A stretch of DNA of 64,000 nucleotides from JACDAV01 sp964626755. Its GTDB lineage: Bacteria > Chloroflexota > Limnocylindria > Limnocylindrales > CSP1-4. Numbering within the stretch: position 1 is the stretch's first letter; each line of letters begins with the position of its first letter. Made by a program: the position numbers and the translations under genes. The DNA lies in assembly GCA_964626755.1 (NCBI GenBank), contig CAZVGO010000007.1, positions 62,001-126,000 on the forward strand, read 5' to 3'. The notes under the pieces were generated by a model. It had not been told where the DNA came from, ran no database searches, and saw only the letters and a list, made by a program, of their open reading frames with translations. Positions 43,765 through 52,288 of the stretch are shown here, in pieces.

Positions 43765-45648
43765 CTACGGCGTGGGCGTCGGCGAGGCGGGCGGGCCCGC
43801 GGTGTCGGCGGCCGCGGCGCGGCCGACGAGGACAATCCCGGTGATCCGCGCGTAGTTCGAGTAGTACGTGTTGCGGTGGATGACCTTGCCGCTCGCGTCG
43901 GTGACGGTCCGCGTCACCCACACCTGCTTGCCGTCCACTGGCCACTCGATCCGCTTTCGCTTCCCGGGGGCGAGCGTGTTCGTCAGCTGGGTGGAATCGC
44001 TCGCGGGCCGGATGTTCTTCACGATCGGCTTCGTGAACGTGACCTTCCGGCCGGTCGGGACGCTGTACAGGGAGAACCGGACGTACCCGGCTCCGCCGCT
44101 GCGGCTGTTGATGCCACGGATGAGGATCGGGTGCTTCGTGTCGTTCGTGAACGACATCGTCTGGCGCGAGTTCCCACTGATGAACACCGTCGCATCGAGG
44201 CCCAGCGGATAGCGATCGATGTAGTAGTAGTGGTTCTTCCGCGCGCCCATCTTCAGCCCGGCGCGGGCCGCGGCGTTGAACAGGGTCGTCGAGCACGAGC
44301 AGATCCCGCCGGCCAGAGCGCCCTGCGGCTCCGTCCGGCCGTTGATGATCGCGCCGCCGTCGGTGAATCCCCGTGAGCGAGTGACCGGGCCCACCGCCCG
44401 CCAGAAGTCGAACGTCTCGCCCGGGGCAAGGACGTAGCCGTTGATGAGCGTGGCGGGGATCCAGATGTTCGCCCCGAAGCCGTTCTTCTCGCCGATCGGG
44501 AAGTAGGTCCTCCAGGTGGAGATCTGCGTCATCAGCGGCGCGGCCTTCTCGGCCTCCGCAGTGGTCAGCGCCGGCTGGACCACGGTCACGACAGCCGGGA
44601 TCGCCGTCGTGGCAGGGTTGGACGCGCGGGCCTGCAGTGCCTGGACGAGCACTCGAGTCGTCGCCTTGACATCGAGCGTCCGCCCGTCCTGCCCCGCGGT
44701 GACGCCGAACACCTTGCCGCTGTTGGCGACGAGGAACGAGGCGTTCTTCGGCGCGACCGTCACCTTGGCGGCGATCGTCTCGATCGTCTCGACCGGCCCC
44801 GTGACGTTGAGGATCGGCACGTACCGCCCGTCGACCGTCTGGGCGAGGCGCATCCACGTCCTGACACTCGACGCCTTGATCGTCCACTTGTCGTCGCCGA
44901 CGGTGAGGTCGATGTCGGCGGCGATCCGCTCGGCGGCGGCCTTCGCCTCGGTCGCCTCGGCGGTCGTGATCGTCGGCTCGACGTCCACCGTGGGGATCGC
45001 GACCTCGACAGTCCCGGGCGCGTCCAGCCGCAGGAGCGCGGCGGTGGCCTGGGCCAGGGGAGCCTCGCGATCCGCTCGCTGGCCGTTCCTCCCGGCAGTG
45101 AGCTCGAAACCCGTTTCCACGATCGCGACGGATGCGTCGGAGGGCTCCCGATCAAGGGTCGCGGCGGCGGTTTCGAACCGCGCCACGAGCACCGCCTCGT
45201 TGATGAGAACCCGTGGCAGAAGTTCCACCCCACGCAGCGCGGTCCGGACGTTCCCGATCAGCCGGTCGAACGGGGAGCCGGATCGCCCGATCGCGGCGGC
45301 GTCGGCGACGAGACCGTCGACGTCGATCCGGCGGCCGACATCCGCGTACTGGATCCGGACCGTCCGGGCGCCGGCCGTCAGGACGAGCTCGCCTTCCCCG
45401 GCGGGGGCATACGCGGCGCCGAGGCGACTTCGGGCGGACTCCGGGGAAAGGCCGGACAGGTCGACCGAACCGGCACGAACCCCGGGCAGAATCCGGCCGT
45501 CGTACTGCCGATCGAACGCGTAGAGCGCCCCCGCCCCGAGGACGAGGACGGCGACGAGGCCGGCCGCGAACGCCAGGACGAACCGTGAGCGCACGGCAGA
45601 GCGATTCTGGGGCGTCGCGAGGGGAACGGTGTCCGTGGCGGTGGTCAT
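43765..45648 (-). CDS. VanW-family protein with peptidoglycan-binding-like repeats
   Basis: This 627-residue protein has one N-terminal transmembrane helix (about 24-46), then two tandem YoaR-type peptidoglycan-binding-like domains (about 55-330), then a VanW domain with GGAIINGRTEPQGALAGG and ICSCSTTLFNAAARAG, the conserved GGGxCqvsTTLfnAA region. VanW occurs in vancomycin-resistance clusters but its function is not known. Here it is probably an envelope housekeeping protein. ATG at 45648 chosen. The TAG-type -10 box lies 11 bases upstream. Converges on the tmRNA gene. Confidence 0.9.
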   Translation of the reverse strand: MTTATDTVPLATPQNRSAVRSRFVLAFAAGLVAVLVLGAGALYAFDRQYDGRILPGVRAGSVDLSGLSPESARSRLGAAYAPAGEGELVLTAGARTVRIQYADVGRRIDVDGLVADAAAIGRSGSPFDRLIGNVRTALRGVELLPRVLINEAVLVARFETAAATLDREPSDASVAIVETGFELTAGRNGQRADREAPLAQATAALLRLDAPGTVEVAIPTVDVEPTITTAEATEAKAAAERIAADIDLTVGDDKWTIKASSVRTWMRLAQTVDGRYVPILNVTGPVETIETIAAKVTVAPKNASFLVANSGKVFGVTAGQDGRTLDVKATTRVLVQALQARASNPATTAIPAVVTVVQPALTTAEAEKAAPLMTQISTWRTYFPIGEKNGFGANIWIPATLINGYVLAPGETFDFWRAVGPVTRSRGFTDGGAIINGRTEPQGALAGGICSCSTTLFNAAARAGLKMGARKNHYYYIDRYPLGLDATVFISGNSRQTMSFTNDTKHPILIRGINSRSGGAGYVRFSLYSVPTGRKVTFTKPIVKNIRPASDSTQLTNTLAPGKRKRIEWPVDGKQVWVTRTVTDASGKVIHRNTYYSNYARITGIVLVGRAAAADTAGPPASPTPTP

Positions 45649-45659
45649 CGTGGGGCGAC

Positions 45660-45668
45660 ATCCTAGCA
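45660..45668 (-). promoter_or_regulatory. Extended -10 promoter of the VanW gene
   Basis: On the minus strand TGC-TAGGAT, with 11 bases to the ATG. No Shine-Dalgarno, consistent with a leaderless or nearly leaderless mRNA. No -35 match at 17 bp. Confidence 0.45.
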
Positions 45669-45793
45669 GCGGAGGATCACACGGGCGTGAAAGGGGGCGG
45701 CCGGGCGGCACAGGGACGCACCAGATGGCCCGATCGTGACGCCGGCCGGATCCTCTGCCACCTGCCCAGTAGTCCGGCCGGGCGGCCGGAAGG

Positions 45794-46906
45794 TCAGCCC
45801 TCCCGGGGGAGCACCACGATTCGCCGGTTGGGCTCCTCGCCGATCGACTGGGTCGCCACGTCCCCGTTCTCACGCAGCGCGATGTGGACCCAGCGCCGCT
45901 CGAGGGCGGGCATCGGCTCGAGCTGGAGCATCTTGCCGGTCTCGACGACCCGGGCGGCGGCCCGGAGCGCGAGGTCGCGCAGCTGGCGCTCCCGGCGGCC
46001 GCGGTAGTCCTCGACGTCCACGAGGACACGGGTCCAGCCGCCCATCCGGCGCGACAGCATGAGGTTCACGAGATGCTGCAGGGCAGAGAGGCGCTCGCCC
46101 TTCCGGCCGATCAGGGCGCCCAGCGCGTCCTTCTCGTCGCCGTCGCCGACGACGTTCAGGCGGCTCGTCTCGCCGGTCTCGAGCTCCACCCGGACCTTGA
46201 ACCCGAGGTGGCGCATCAGCTCCTCGAGGATCTCCTGGCCGGCGGCGAGCGCCTCGGGCGAGGCTTCGGCGGCCTCGAGGTCAGCCCGCTCCGCGGCCAG
46301 CGAGCCGCGCGCCGCGGCGACCTCGGCGGCCTCGCTGGCGGTCAACGCGGACTGGGCGGGGCGGCGGCCCCGATCCTCGCGCCGCGGGCCACGTTCCCGA
46401 TCGTCGCGGCGGGGGCTCCGACCGGCGTCACCACCCGGTGCTGCCTCCGGACGCGGTCCGCGCTCGGTGACGACTGGTGCCTCCGTGGGCGGTACCTCGG
46501 CGCGCGGACCGTCCGAACGAGGACCGGCATCGGCGATCGCCGGCGGCGATCCATCCGGGCGCCGGCCGCGGTCCCGCTCGCCCTCGGGGCGTGGGCGGCG
46601 GTCACGGTCCTCGCGCCGTGGGCCGCGGTCCCGATCGCGGTCGCCGTAGCGGGGACGGTCCTCGCGCGGCGGCGCAGGCGGGAGCGGCTGGGCTGCCGCC
46701 GCGTCGCGCTTTGGGGCCGCTCCACCGAGTGCCGCCACCGGCGCGGCAACGATGCGAGCGGGCTCCGCGCCCATCCCGAGGACGCCCCGGCTGCCGGGGG
46801 TGAGGATCTCGAAGTCGAGCTCGTTGAGGCCCACCCCGAACGCCTCGCGGGCGTTGCGAAGGGCCTCCTCGACGGTCTTGCCGGTGAATTCGCGATAGGC
46901 ACTCAT
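45794..46906 (-). CDS. jag: Jag/KhpB RNA-binding protein with long Arg/Asp-rich linker
   Basis: KhpB family RNA-binding protein. N-terminal Jag-N domain (MSAYREFTGKTVEEALRNA to GSRGVLGMG, 1-55). A 140-residue linker of Arg/Asp/Pro repeats (RDRDRGPRRED type) and a short helical segment follow. Then KH (GALIGRKGERLSALQHLVNLM) and R3H (RRWVHIALREN) domains close the protein. It binds small RNAs and affects cell-wall growth in Firmicutes. The linker is far longer than in Bacillus (total 370 against ~208). ATG 46906 chosen; two bases separate it from yidC. Confidence 0.93.
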   Translation of the reverse strand: MSAYREFTGKTVEEALRNAREAFGVGLNELDFEILTPGSRGVLGMGAEPARIVAAPVAALGGAAPKRDAAAAQPLPPAPPREDRPRYGDRDRDRGPRREDRDRRPRPEGERDRGRRPDGSPPAIADAGPRSDGPRAEVPPTEAPVVTERGPRPEAAPGGDAGRSPRRDDRERGPRREDRGRRPAQSALTASEAAEVAAARGSLAAERADLEAAEASPEALAAGQEILEELMRHLGFKVRVELETGETSRLNVVGDGDEKDALGALIGRKGERLSALQHLVNLMLSRRMGGWTRVLVDVEDYRGRRERQLRDLALRAAARVVETGKMLQLEPMPALERRWVHIALRENGDVATQSIGEEPNRRIVVLPREG

Positions 46907-46907
46907 G

Positions 46908-48092
46908 TCAGCGTCGCCTCCCTCGTCGGCCCTGCCTGCCCCGCTCACGGGGGCGAATGGTCTTGCTGGCCGAAGTGGCTCGGTTGGTGGAGTCGCGCGA
47001 CGGTGACGTCGGCGACCGCTTGGTGGGATCCGGTGGCGGAAGGGTCACCGGGAAGCGCGGTGTGTGGTCTGTCGCAAATGCCGGGGTCCAGCCGAACAGC
47101 GGAAACATCGCACCCCAGCCCACGATCAGGTACTGCTGGACGATCGAATAGGCCGTGGCCACGATCCAGTAGATGAACAGCCCGGCCGGCAGGATCGAGC
47201 CCCACGCGATCGAGATGAGCGGGAGGAACAGCATCATCTGCCGTTGCACCCGCAGGTTCGGATCGTCGTTGTTCGGATCGGCCGGCGTCAGCATCATCCG
47301 TGACTGGACGAGCTGAAGGATCGCCGAGATGATCGAGAGGAACCCGAGGCCGCCGAGGAACTGATGCGGCGTGCCGATGAAGACCTCTGGAACGCTGACG
47401 TTGAGGTTCCCCAGCCACGGCACGATCGGATCGATGCACGGGATGACGTTCCTGGCGGCGTCGAACATCGGGACCGGCGAACACGCGAGGGCAACGACCT
47501 GGACGCCGGCGATCGTCAGCATCTGAGTCGGGTTGAAGTTCGTGATCCCGTTCTGGATCACCGTATAGATGATGAACAGGAGCGGCAGCTGGAGGAGCAG
47601 CGGCAGGCAGCCCGAGACCGGATTCACGCCGCGCTCGCGCATGATCTCCTGCTGCGCCTGCTGAGCCTTCATCCGGTCGCCCTTGTACCGGCGTTTCACC
47701 TCCGCCAGCTCGGGCTGGAGCATCTGCATCCGGCGTTGCGATACGAGCTGCCGCCGGAAGAGCGGAATCAGCACTGTCCGGACGACGAGCGTCAGGACGA
47801 CGATCGCGATCCCGATAGCCCCGGGCACACCTGCCGACTTGAGCGCCACGTAGACCCCGGCGAGGACGATGAACAGGCCCTGGAAGATCGGCGTGAACAG
47901 CCAGGCAAGGAGACCGACCGGGTTGTCAGGCTGGGCCGGGGTGAGGGGGATTGCCGCGGGAACCGGCGCGGGTGTGCTGCCCGGCACCCCGCTGCCTCCC
48001 GGGGCCGGTCCTCCACAGCCCGCCACGATGATCGCGACAGCCAGGATCGCGAGCACGGGCAGGAGCCGTGGCATCGTCGCGCGAAATCGCAT
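46908..48092 (-). CDS. yidC: Membrane protein insertase YidC (lipoprotein type)
   Basis: 394 residues. Signal peptide with lipobox VAGC (Cys near residue 26) as in SpoIIIJ/OxaA1-type insertases. A Pro-rich spacer precedes the five-helix core. The hydrophilic-groove Arg is in VVRTVLIPLFRRQL. RRMQMLQPELAEVKRRYKGD and GVNPVSGCLPLLLQLPLLF are canonical. The C-terminus is a long Ser/Arg-rich basic tail, typical of species lacking some SRP factors. It works with SecYEG or alone. In the rpmH-rnpA-yidD-yidC-jag operon. Confidence 0.95.
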   Translation of the reverse strand: MRFRATMPRLLPVLAILAVAIIVAGCGGPAPGGSGVPGSTPAPVPAAIPLTPAQPDNPVGLLAWLFTPIFQGLFIVLAGVYVALKSAGVPGAIGIAIVVLTLVVRTVLIPLFRRQLVSQRRMQMLQPELAEVKRRYKGDRMKAQQAQQEIMRERGVNPVSGCLPLLLQLPLLFIIYTVIQNGITNFNPTQMLTIAGVQVVALACSPVPMFDAARNVIPCIDPIVPWLGNLNVSVPEVFIGTPHQFLGGLGFLSIISAILQLVQSRMMLTPADPNNDDPNLRVQRQMMLFLPLISIAWGSILPAGLFIYWIVATAYSIVQQYLIVGWGAMFPLFGWTPAFATDHTPRFPVTLPPPDPTKRSPTSPSRDSTNRATSASKTIRPRERGRQGRRGRRR

Positions 48093-48126
48093 CAAGCGGT
48101 CTTCCCTCGTCCCGGACCGCCCGGCC

Positions 48127-48333
48127 TCAGCGGACCGGGTCATAGCCGCCCGGGTTCCAGGGGTGACAACGGGCGATCCGGCGCGCGCCCATCCAGCTGC
48201 CCCGGAACAACCCGTACTTCTCGATCGCCTGCTCCGTGTAGCGCGAGCAGGTGGGCTCGAACCGGCACGACGACGGGAGCCAGCCGAACACGAACCGGTA
48301 GAGCCGGATGAGTCCGATGCCAAGGCGCTTCAC
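48127..48333 (-). CDS. yidD: YidD membrane protein insertion efficiency factor
   Basis: 68 residues. Amphipathic N-terminus LIRLYRFVFGWLP, then SCRFEPTCSRYTEQAIEKYG and the conserved GARRIARCHPWNPGGYDPV. This is the full YidD signature with three conserved cysteines. Position between rnpA and yidC is the universal one. The ATG overlaps the rnpA stop (ATGA). Confidence 0.96.
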   Translation of the reverse strand: MKRLGIGLIRLYRFVFGWLPSSCRFEPTCSRYTEQAIEKYGLFRGSWMGARRIARCHPWNPGGYDPVR

Positions 48334-48662
48334 GTCGTCGGTCCTTTCAGCACGCCGCCGCGGGTGAGCAGCCGGCGCACGGCCCCGACCAGTGCGTCGT
48401 GGTCGGCCTCGACGAGCGCGGGCCGGGCGATGAAGAGGACGTCCCAGCCGGGCTGGAACGAGGGCGCCATCACCCTGAGCGCCTCGCGGATTCGTCGTCT
48501 GACCCGATTGCGGACGACTGCGCCGCCGAGCTTGCGCCCGGTCGACAGTCCGAATCGGGTCGTCTCGAGTTCGGTCCGCAGAAACCGGGCGACGAGGAGC
48601 GGGTGGGACCGGCTGGTCCCGCTGCCCTGTATCGCCACGAAGTCCTGCGGCCGGGAGAGCAT
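48330..48662 (-). CDS. rnpA: Ribonuclease P protein component
   Basis: Basic protein subunit of RNase P that helps M1 RNA bind precursor tRNA. The signature is RFGLSTGRKLGGAVVRNRVRRRIREALR. About 110 residues from ATG 48662, 36 bases after rpmH. A GTG directly before it (48665) is an equal alternative. The N-terminus (MLSRPQDFVAIQG) is a little short compared with LTRREDF-type proteins. Confidence 0.93.
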   Translation of the reverse strand: MLSRPQDFVAIQGSGTSRSHPLLVARFLRTELETTRFGLSTGRKLGGAVVRNRVRRRIREALRVMAPSFQPGWDVLFIARPALVEADHDALVGAVRRLLTRGGVLKGPTT

Positions 48663-48697
48663 CACGAGCCGCGGCGGATGAAGGCCGGGCCCGGTCG

Positions 48698-48832
48698 TCA
48701 GGCCGTCAGCCGCTTCCGACCGCGAGCCCGCCGTCTGGCAAGGATTCGGCGTCCCCCGGTGGTCTTCATCCGGGCGCGAAAGCCGTGCTCCCTGGCGCGA
48801 TGGCGCTTCTTGGGCTGGTAGGTCTGCTTCAT
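48698..48832 (-). CDS. rpmH: Ribosomal protein bL34
   Basis: 44 residues: MKQTYQPKKRHRAREHGF then RARMKTTGGRRILARRRARG. Canonical except that HRAREHGF replaces the usual RRxRVHGF, a small variation. The first gene of the operon running away from dnaA, with a strong promoter about 115 bases upstream. ATG 48832 chosen on homology; upstream in-frame codons would add a non-family Arg-rich stretch. Confidence 0.96.
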   Translation of the reverse strand: MKQTYQPKKRHRAREHGFRARMKTTGGRRILARRRARGRKRLTA

Positions 48833-48945
48833 CGGAGCTCTGCGCGATCCTCTCCGTCCGAACTCGGGGCTCGACGCTCGACCCCTTGAGGCACGCAAAC
48901 GCGCCTGGCGCCCGTGAGCGCATCGGCGCGTTCGTCGTCCGGCGG

Positions 48946-48975
48946 ATGATAGGTCCGGTCACTCGGGAGTGTCAA
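48946..48975 (-). promoter_or_regulatory. Promoter of rpmH-rnpA-yidD-yidC-jag
   Basis: On the minus strand TTGACA (48970-48975), 18-bp spacer, TATCAT (48946-48951): a perfect -35 and good -10, the best promoter in the window. Leader of ~107 bases to rpmH. Confidence 0.85.
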
Positions 48976-49028
48976 ACCTCGGCGGCATCATTGAGCTCGG
49001 TCTGACAATACCGGGCCAGAATCTGCGA

Positions 49029-49045
49029 TACCCCCTGGGGGTATT
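49029..49045. promoter_or_regulatory. 17-bp palindrome upstream of dnaA
   Basis: ATACCCCCTGGGGGTAT, a perfect dyad with a single central T, flanked on both sides by TGCG. It lies 12 bases before the dnaA -35 candidate. The C5/G5 tract flanked by AT resembles operators of the CsoR/RcnR/FrmR repressor class, but no such regulator is in the window. Confidence 0.6.
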
Positions 49046-49057
49046 GCGAGATTCGCT

Positions 49058-49087
49058 TGCTACGCTGTGCAACGCGGTGCTATCCTC
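49058..49087 (+). promoter_or_regulatory. Promoter candidate of dnaA
   Basis: TTGCTA (49058-49063), 18-bp spacer, TATCCT (49082-49087). Placed just after the 17-bp palindrome. Confidence 0.5.
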
Positions 49088-49276
49088 TGCGGGCCCTCGG
49101 CGCCGGGAACGCTCGCGGGATATCCCTTGGGAGCCTTTGGAGGGAGCTCGGGGAAACCGCATCGCGCTTCGGCCCGGCGTTTCTTTTCAGCGGCGCGCAC
49201 CAGTGTCCTGTACGGATTCGGCAACGGCTGGCCCGTCGATCAAATGATCCACCCGCAGAGCAGGCATCGATTCTGA

Positions 49277-50644
49277 ATGGATGCGAAGCAGGTCTGGCGC
49301 GCAGCCCTCGGTGAGTTGCAGGTCTCTCTGTCGCCGGCCAACTTCGAGACGTGGCTGCGCGACACGGCGCTCATCGACGTCGACGACCACCGCTTCCGGA
49401 TCGCCGTCCCCAACGGCTTCGCGAAGGACTGGCTCGAGACGCGCTACCGCTCGCTGATCTCCCAGACGCTGGCCAGGATCGTCGGCTACAGCGTCCAGGT
49501 CGAGTTCGTCATCAACACCGCCGAGGCCGGCGCGCAGGCCGCGACGAACGGTAACGGCGGGATGCCGGCTGCCGCGCCGGTCCGCCTCGAGCCGACGCGC
49601 GTCGGTGGCGAGGGCGGGACGACCAACATCAACCCGCGCTACACCTTCACGAACTTCATCGTCGGGTCGGCGAACCGCCTCGCCCACGCGGCCAGCCTGT
49701 CCGTCGCGGAACGCCCCGGTCACGCCTACAACCCGCTCTTCCTGTACGGCGGCGTGGGCCTCGGAAAGACCCACCTGATGCATGCGATCGGCAACCAGGT
49801 GATTGCCAAGTTTCCCCGCAAGCGGGTCGTCTACGCGACGAGCGAGAAGTTCACCAACGAGTTCATCACGAGCATCCAGCAAGGCAAGATCGACGAGTTC
49901 CGCGCGCGTTATCGGCGGATCGACCTGCTGCTCATCGACGACATCCAGTTCATCGCGGACAAGGAGCGAACGCAGGAAGAGTTCTTCCACACGTTCAACG
50001 CGATCCACGAGGACGGCAAGCAGATCGTCCTGAGCTCCGACCGGCCCCCGAAGGCGATCCTGACCCTCGAGGAGCGGCTGCGCAGCCGGTTCGAGTGGGG
50101 CCTCATCGCCGATCTCACGGCGCCGGATCTCGAGACCCGGATCGCGATCCTCCGGGCGAAGGCGGAAGAGGGCGCCGTCCCGATCACCTCGGACGTCATG
50201 GAGTTCATCGCTCGCAAGGTGGTCAGCAACATCCGCGAGCTGGAGGGCGCCCTCAACCGGATCGTCGCCTACGCGAGCATGGGCGCAATGCCGATCAGCA
50301 TCGAGCTCGCCCAGGCAGTCCTGTCGAACGTGCTCTACAACCCCAAGAAGCGACAGGTCACGCCGGAACGGATCGCCAAGGCCGTCGCGGACTACTACGG
50401 CGTGCAGATGGACGCGCTGAAAGGCCAGAAGCGCGACAAGGCGATCGTCATGCCGCGCCAGATCGCGATGTTCCTCATGCGCGAGGAGACGGACGTATCG
50501 CTCCTTCGGATCGGCGCGGAGCTCGGTGGCCGGGATCATTCGACCGTCCTCCACGCCTGCGACAAGATCAACCGCGAATCGGCCGTGAACGACGAGCTGC
50601 GCCGCGAGATCGCGGCAGTCCGCGAGCTGATCTACGCCGACTGA
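49277..50644 (+). CDS. dnaA: Chromosomal replication initiator DnaA
   Basis: 455 residues. Domain I (1-85) contains WRAALGELQVSLSPANFETWL. Domain II is short and Gly/Ala-rich. The AAA+ domain III has Walker A GGVGLGKTH and Walker B LLLIDDIQFI with sensor regions following. Domain IV helix-turn-helix has LLRIGAELGGRDHSTVLHA for DnaA-box recognition. It opens oriC, which lies directly downstream. Start is ATG at 49277. Confidence 0.97.
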   Translation: MDAKQVWRAALGELQVSLSPANFETWLRDTALIDVDDHRFRIAVPNGFAKDWLETRYRSLISQTLARIVGYSVQVEFVINTAEAGAQAATNGNGGMPAAAPVRLEPTRVGGEGGTTNINPRYTFTNFIVGSANRLAHAASLSVAERPGHAYNPLFLYGGVGLGKTHLMHAIGNQVIAKFPRKRVVYATSEKFTNEFITSIQQGKIDEFRARYRRIDLLLIDDIQFIADKERTQEEFFHTFNAIHEDGKQIVLSSDRPPKAILTLEERLRSRFEWGLIADLTAPDLETRIAILRAKAEEGAVPITSDVMEFIARKVVSNIRELEGALNRIVAYASMGAMPISIELAQAVLSNVLYNPKKRQVTPERIAKAVADYYGVQMDALKGQKRDKAIVMPRQIAMFLMREETDVSLLRIGAELGGRDHSTVLHACDKINRESAVNDELRREIAAVRELIYAD

Positions 50645-51076
50645 CCGGCTCCGTCGGGCGAGGCGGCAGGCACCATCGACCGCGATGAACCTGAAACATA
50701 CCGGCCGGCACGTGGACTGTTCCCTTGATCCGGTTGTGGACAAAGGCGCCCGGGACGGTGGACAAGGGCGGGTGGATGTGGACATCCGAACGGCCAGGAA
50801 ACGGCCCCGTGTTGGCATGCGGGGTCGCGTCGGGGCCGGCGCGCCGGCGCGAAGCCGAGGACGCGAAGCCGTCCACTGTCGCGTCCCCCGTCTCTCCCCG
50901 GACCGCCGCCGGTCGTCCACGCTGCCTACCCGATCGTCCACCCTCGCGGCCCGCACGACCAATCGGGGCCGTCCACCGACTCCACACCGTTATGACGGTG
51001 ATGACGGAGTGAGTAGAAAGAGGGAAGATACACACACTGAGCCGGCAACCTCGGCTCTGGAGCTCTCGCTCGCCCT
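50645..51076 (+). other. oriC: DnaA-box cluster between dnaA and dnaN
   Basis: About 430 bases with no ORF of merit and many GTGGAC/GTCCAC nonamers. Left half, reverse orientation: 50711-50719, 50735-50743 (TGTGGACAA, exact TTGTCCACA), 50757-50765 (GGTGGACAA), 50771-50779 and 50777-50785 (TGTGGACAT). Right half, forward: 50869-50877, 50913-50921 (TCGTCCACG), 50934-50942 (TCGTCCACC), 50969-50977 and partial 50978-50986. The two halves point in opposite senses. An AT-richer stretch (50990-51045) follows as a possible unwinding element. Confidence 0.85.
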
Positions 51077-51117
51077 CCGAGGTCGGGGGCGAAGCTCCGC
51101 GAGCCATCCGCCCGAGG
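51077..51117 (+). repeat. Dispersed 42-bp intergenic repeat, copy D
   Basis: 41 bases, beginning CCGAGGTCGGGGGCGAAG and ending GCCATCCGCCCGAGG. It ends 13 bases before the dnaN GTG; the dnaN Shine-Dalgarno GGAGG starts 3 bases after it, so the repeat is in the dnaN 5' leader at the end of oriC. Confidence 0.75.
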
Positions 51118-51130
51118 ATTGGAGGCCGAC

Positions 51131-52249
51131 GTGAAGCTGTCTGTCATGCACGAGAACCTCGCCCGAGGCCTGTCGGTCGTCAGCCGGGCGGTGTCGACAC
51201 GATCGACCCTGCCGGTTCTCGCCAACGTCCTGCTCAAGACGGAGGACGCCGGCCTGAAGCTGACCGCCACGAACCTGGAGATCGGAATCACCTACTGGGT
51301 TCCCGGCAAGATCGACTCCGATGGAGCGACGACGGTCCCCGCAAAGCTCCTGACCGACTACGTCAACGCCCTCTCGGGGGGCGAGCGGGTCGACCTCGAG
51401 CTGACCGCGGGCGAGACACTCCATCTCCGGGCTGGGCGGTACGAGTCGCACATCAAGGGCATCGACGCGGACGAGTTTCCTGCGATCCAGACCGCCGGCG
51501 AGCGGCCCACCACCCGGATCTCCCAGAAGGTCCTCCGGCGCGCGCTCGAAGAGACGGCGTTCGCCGCCGCGAGCGACGAGGCCCGGCCGATCCTGACCGG
51601 CGTGCTCGCGCGGTTCGAGGGCGACTCGGTGACGTTCGCCGCGGCGGACAACTACCGGATCGCGGTGAAGACGATCCCCATCCTCGATCCGGTCTCCGAG
51701 ACGAGCGTGGTGATCCCCGCGCGGGCGCTCAACGAGCTCGTCCGGATCCTGTCCGACAGCGACGAGCCCGTCGAGGTCGTCCTCGCCCAGGGGCGGAACC
51801 AGATCCTGTTCCACCTGGAGGGCATCGATCTCGTCAGCCGGCTGATCGACGGCCAGTTCCCCAACTACCAGCAGGTCCTGCCCTCGAGCCACACCACCCG
51901 AGCGGTCCTCGACCGGGAGGAGCTGCTCCGGGCGGTCCGGCCCGCGGCGCTCATCGCCCACGAGTCGGCGAACATCGTCAAGCTCCAGATCTCGTCGAAC
52001 GGCGAGGCCGGCATCACGGTGAGCGCGAACGCCGAAGTCGGCGATCACGTTGGCCAGGTCGAGGCAGCCGTCGAAGGGGACGGGACGACGATCGCGTTCA
52101 ACGCGCGCTACCTGGCGGACGTGCTGACGAACGTTGACGCCGAGCAGTTCGCGCTCGAGCTCAACGGGCCGCTTTCCCCGGGCGTCTTCAAGCCGGTCGG
52201 CGACGACCTGTACGTGCACGTCGTCATGCCGGTCCGGACGACGTCGTAA
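51131..52249 (+). CDS. dnaN: DNA polymerase III beta sliding clamp
   Basis: 372 residues, three tandem clamp domains. N-terminus VKLSVMHENLARGLSVVSRAVSTRSTLPVLANVLL is characteristic. The C-terminal VMPVRTTS matches the family M-P-(M/V)-R ending that lines the hydrophobic cleft binding polymerase and other clamp partners. GTG 51131 is chosen because GGAGG lies 5 bases upstream and the reading matches the family start; a TTG at 51119 is less likely. Confidence 0.96.
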   Translation: MKLSVMHENLARGLSVVSRAVSTRSTLPVLANVLLKTEDAGLKLTATNLEIGITYWVPGKIDSDGATTVPAKLLTDYVNALSGGERVDLELTAGETLHLRAGRYESHIKGIDADEFPAIQTAGERPTTRISQKVLRRALEETAFAAASDEARPILTGVLARFEGDSVTFAAADNYRIAVKTIPILDPVSETSVVIPARALNELVRILSDSDEPVEVVLAQGRNQILFHLEGIDLVSRLIDGQFPNYQQVLPSSHTTRAVLDREELLRAVRPAALIAHESANIVKLQISSNGEAGITVSANAEVGDHVGQVEAAVEGDGTTIAFNARYLADVLTNVDAEQFALELNGPLSPGVFKPVGDDLYVHVVMPVRTTS

Positions 52250-52288
52250 GGACTGTCCCGTCCTGCTCGACGAGCGACCGCAAGGACG

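Larger units (their letters stand above)
48833..49276. other. rpmH-dnaA divergent intergenic region
   Basis: 444 bases without a gene. It contains the rpmH promoter (minus, 48946-48975), a 17-bp palindrome (49029-49045), a dnaA promoter candidate (plus, 49058-49087) and one weak DnaA-box-like TGATCCACC at 49245-49253. No other repeats or RNA genes seen. The dnaA leader would be about 185 bases with only a weak AGCAGG before the ATG. Confidence 0.6.

Noticed and set aside
49029..49045. Naming the dnaA-upstream palindrome as a CsoR or RcnR operator
   Set aside because: Only general similarity (C/G tract with AT flanks); no such regulator gene is in the window.
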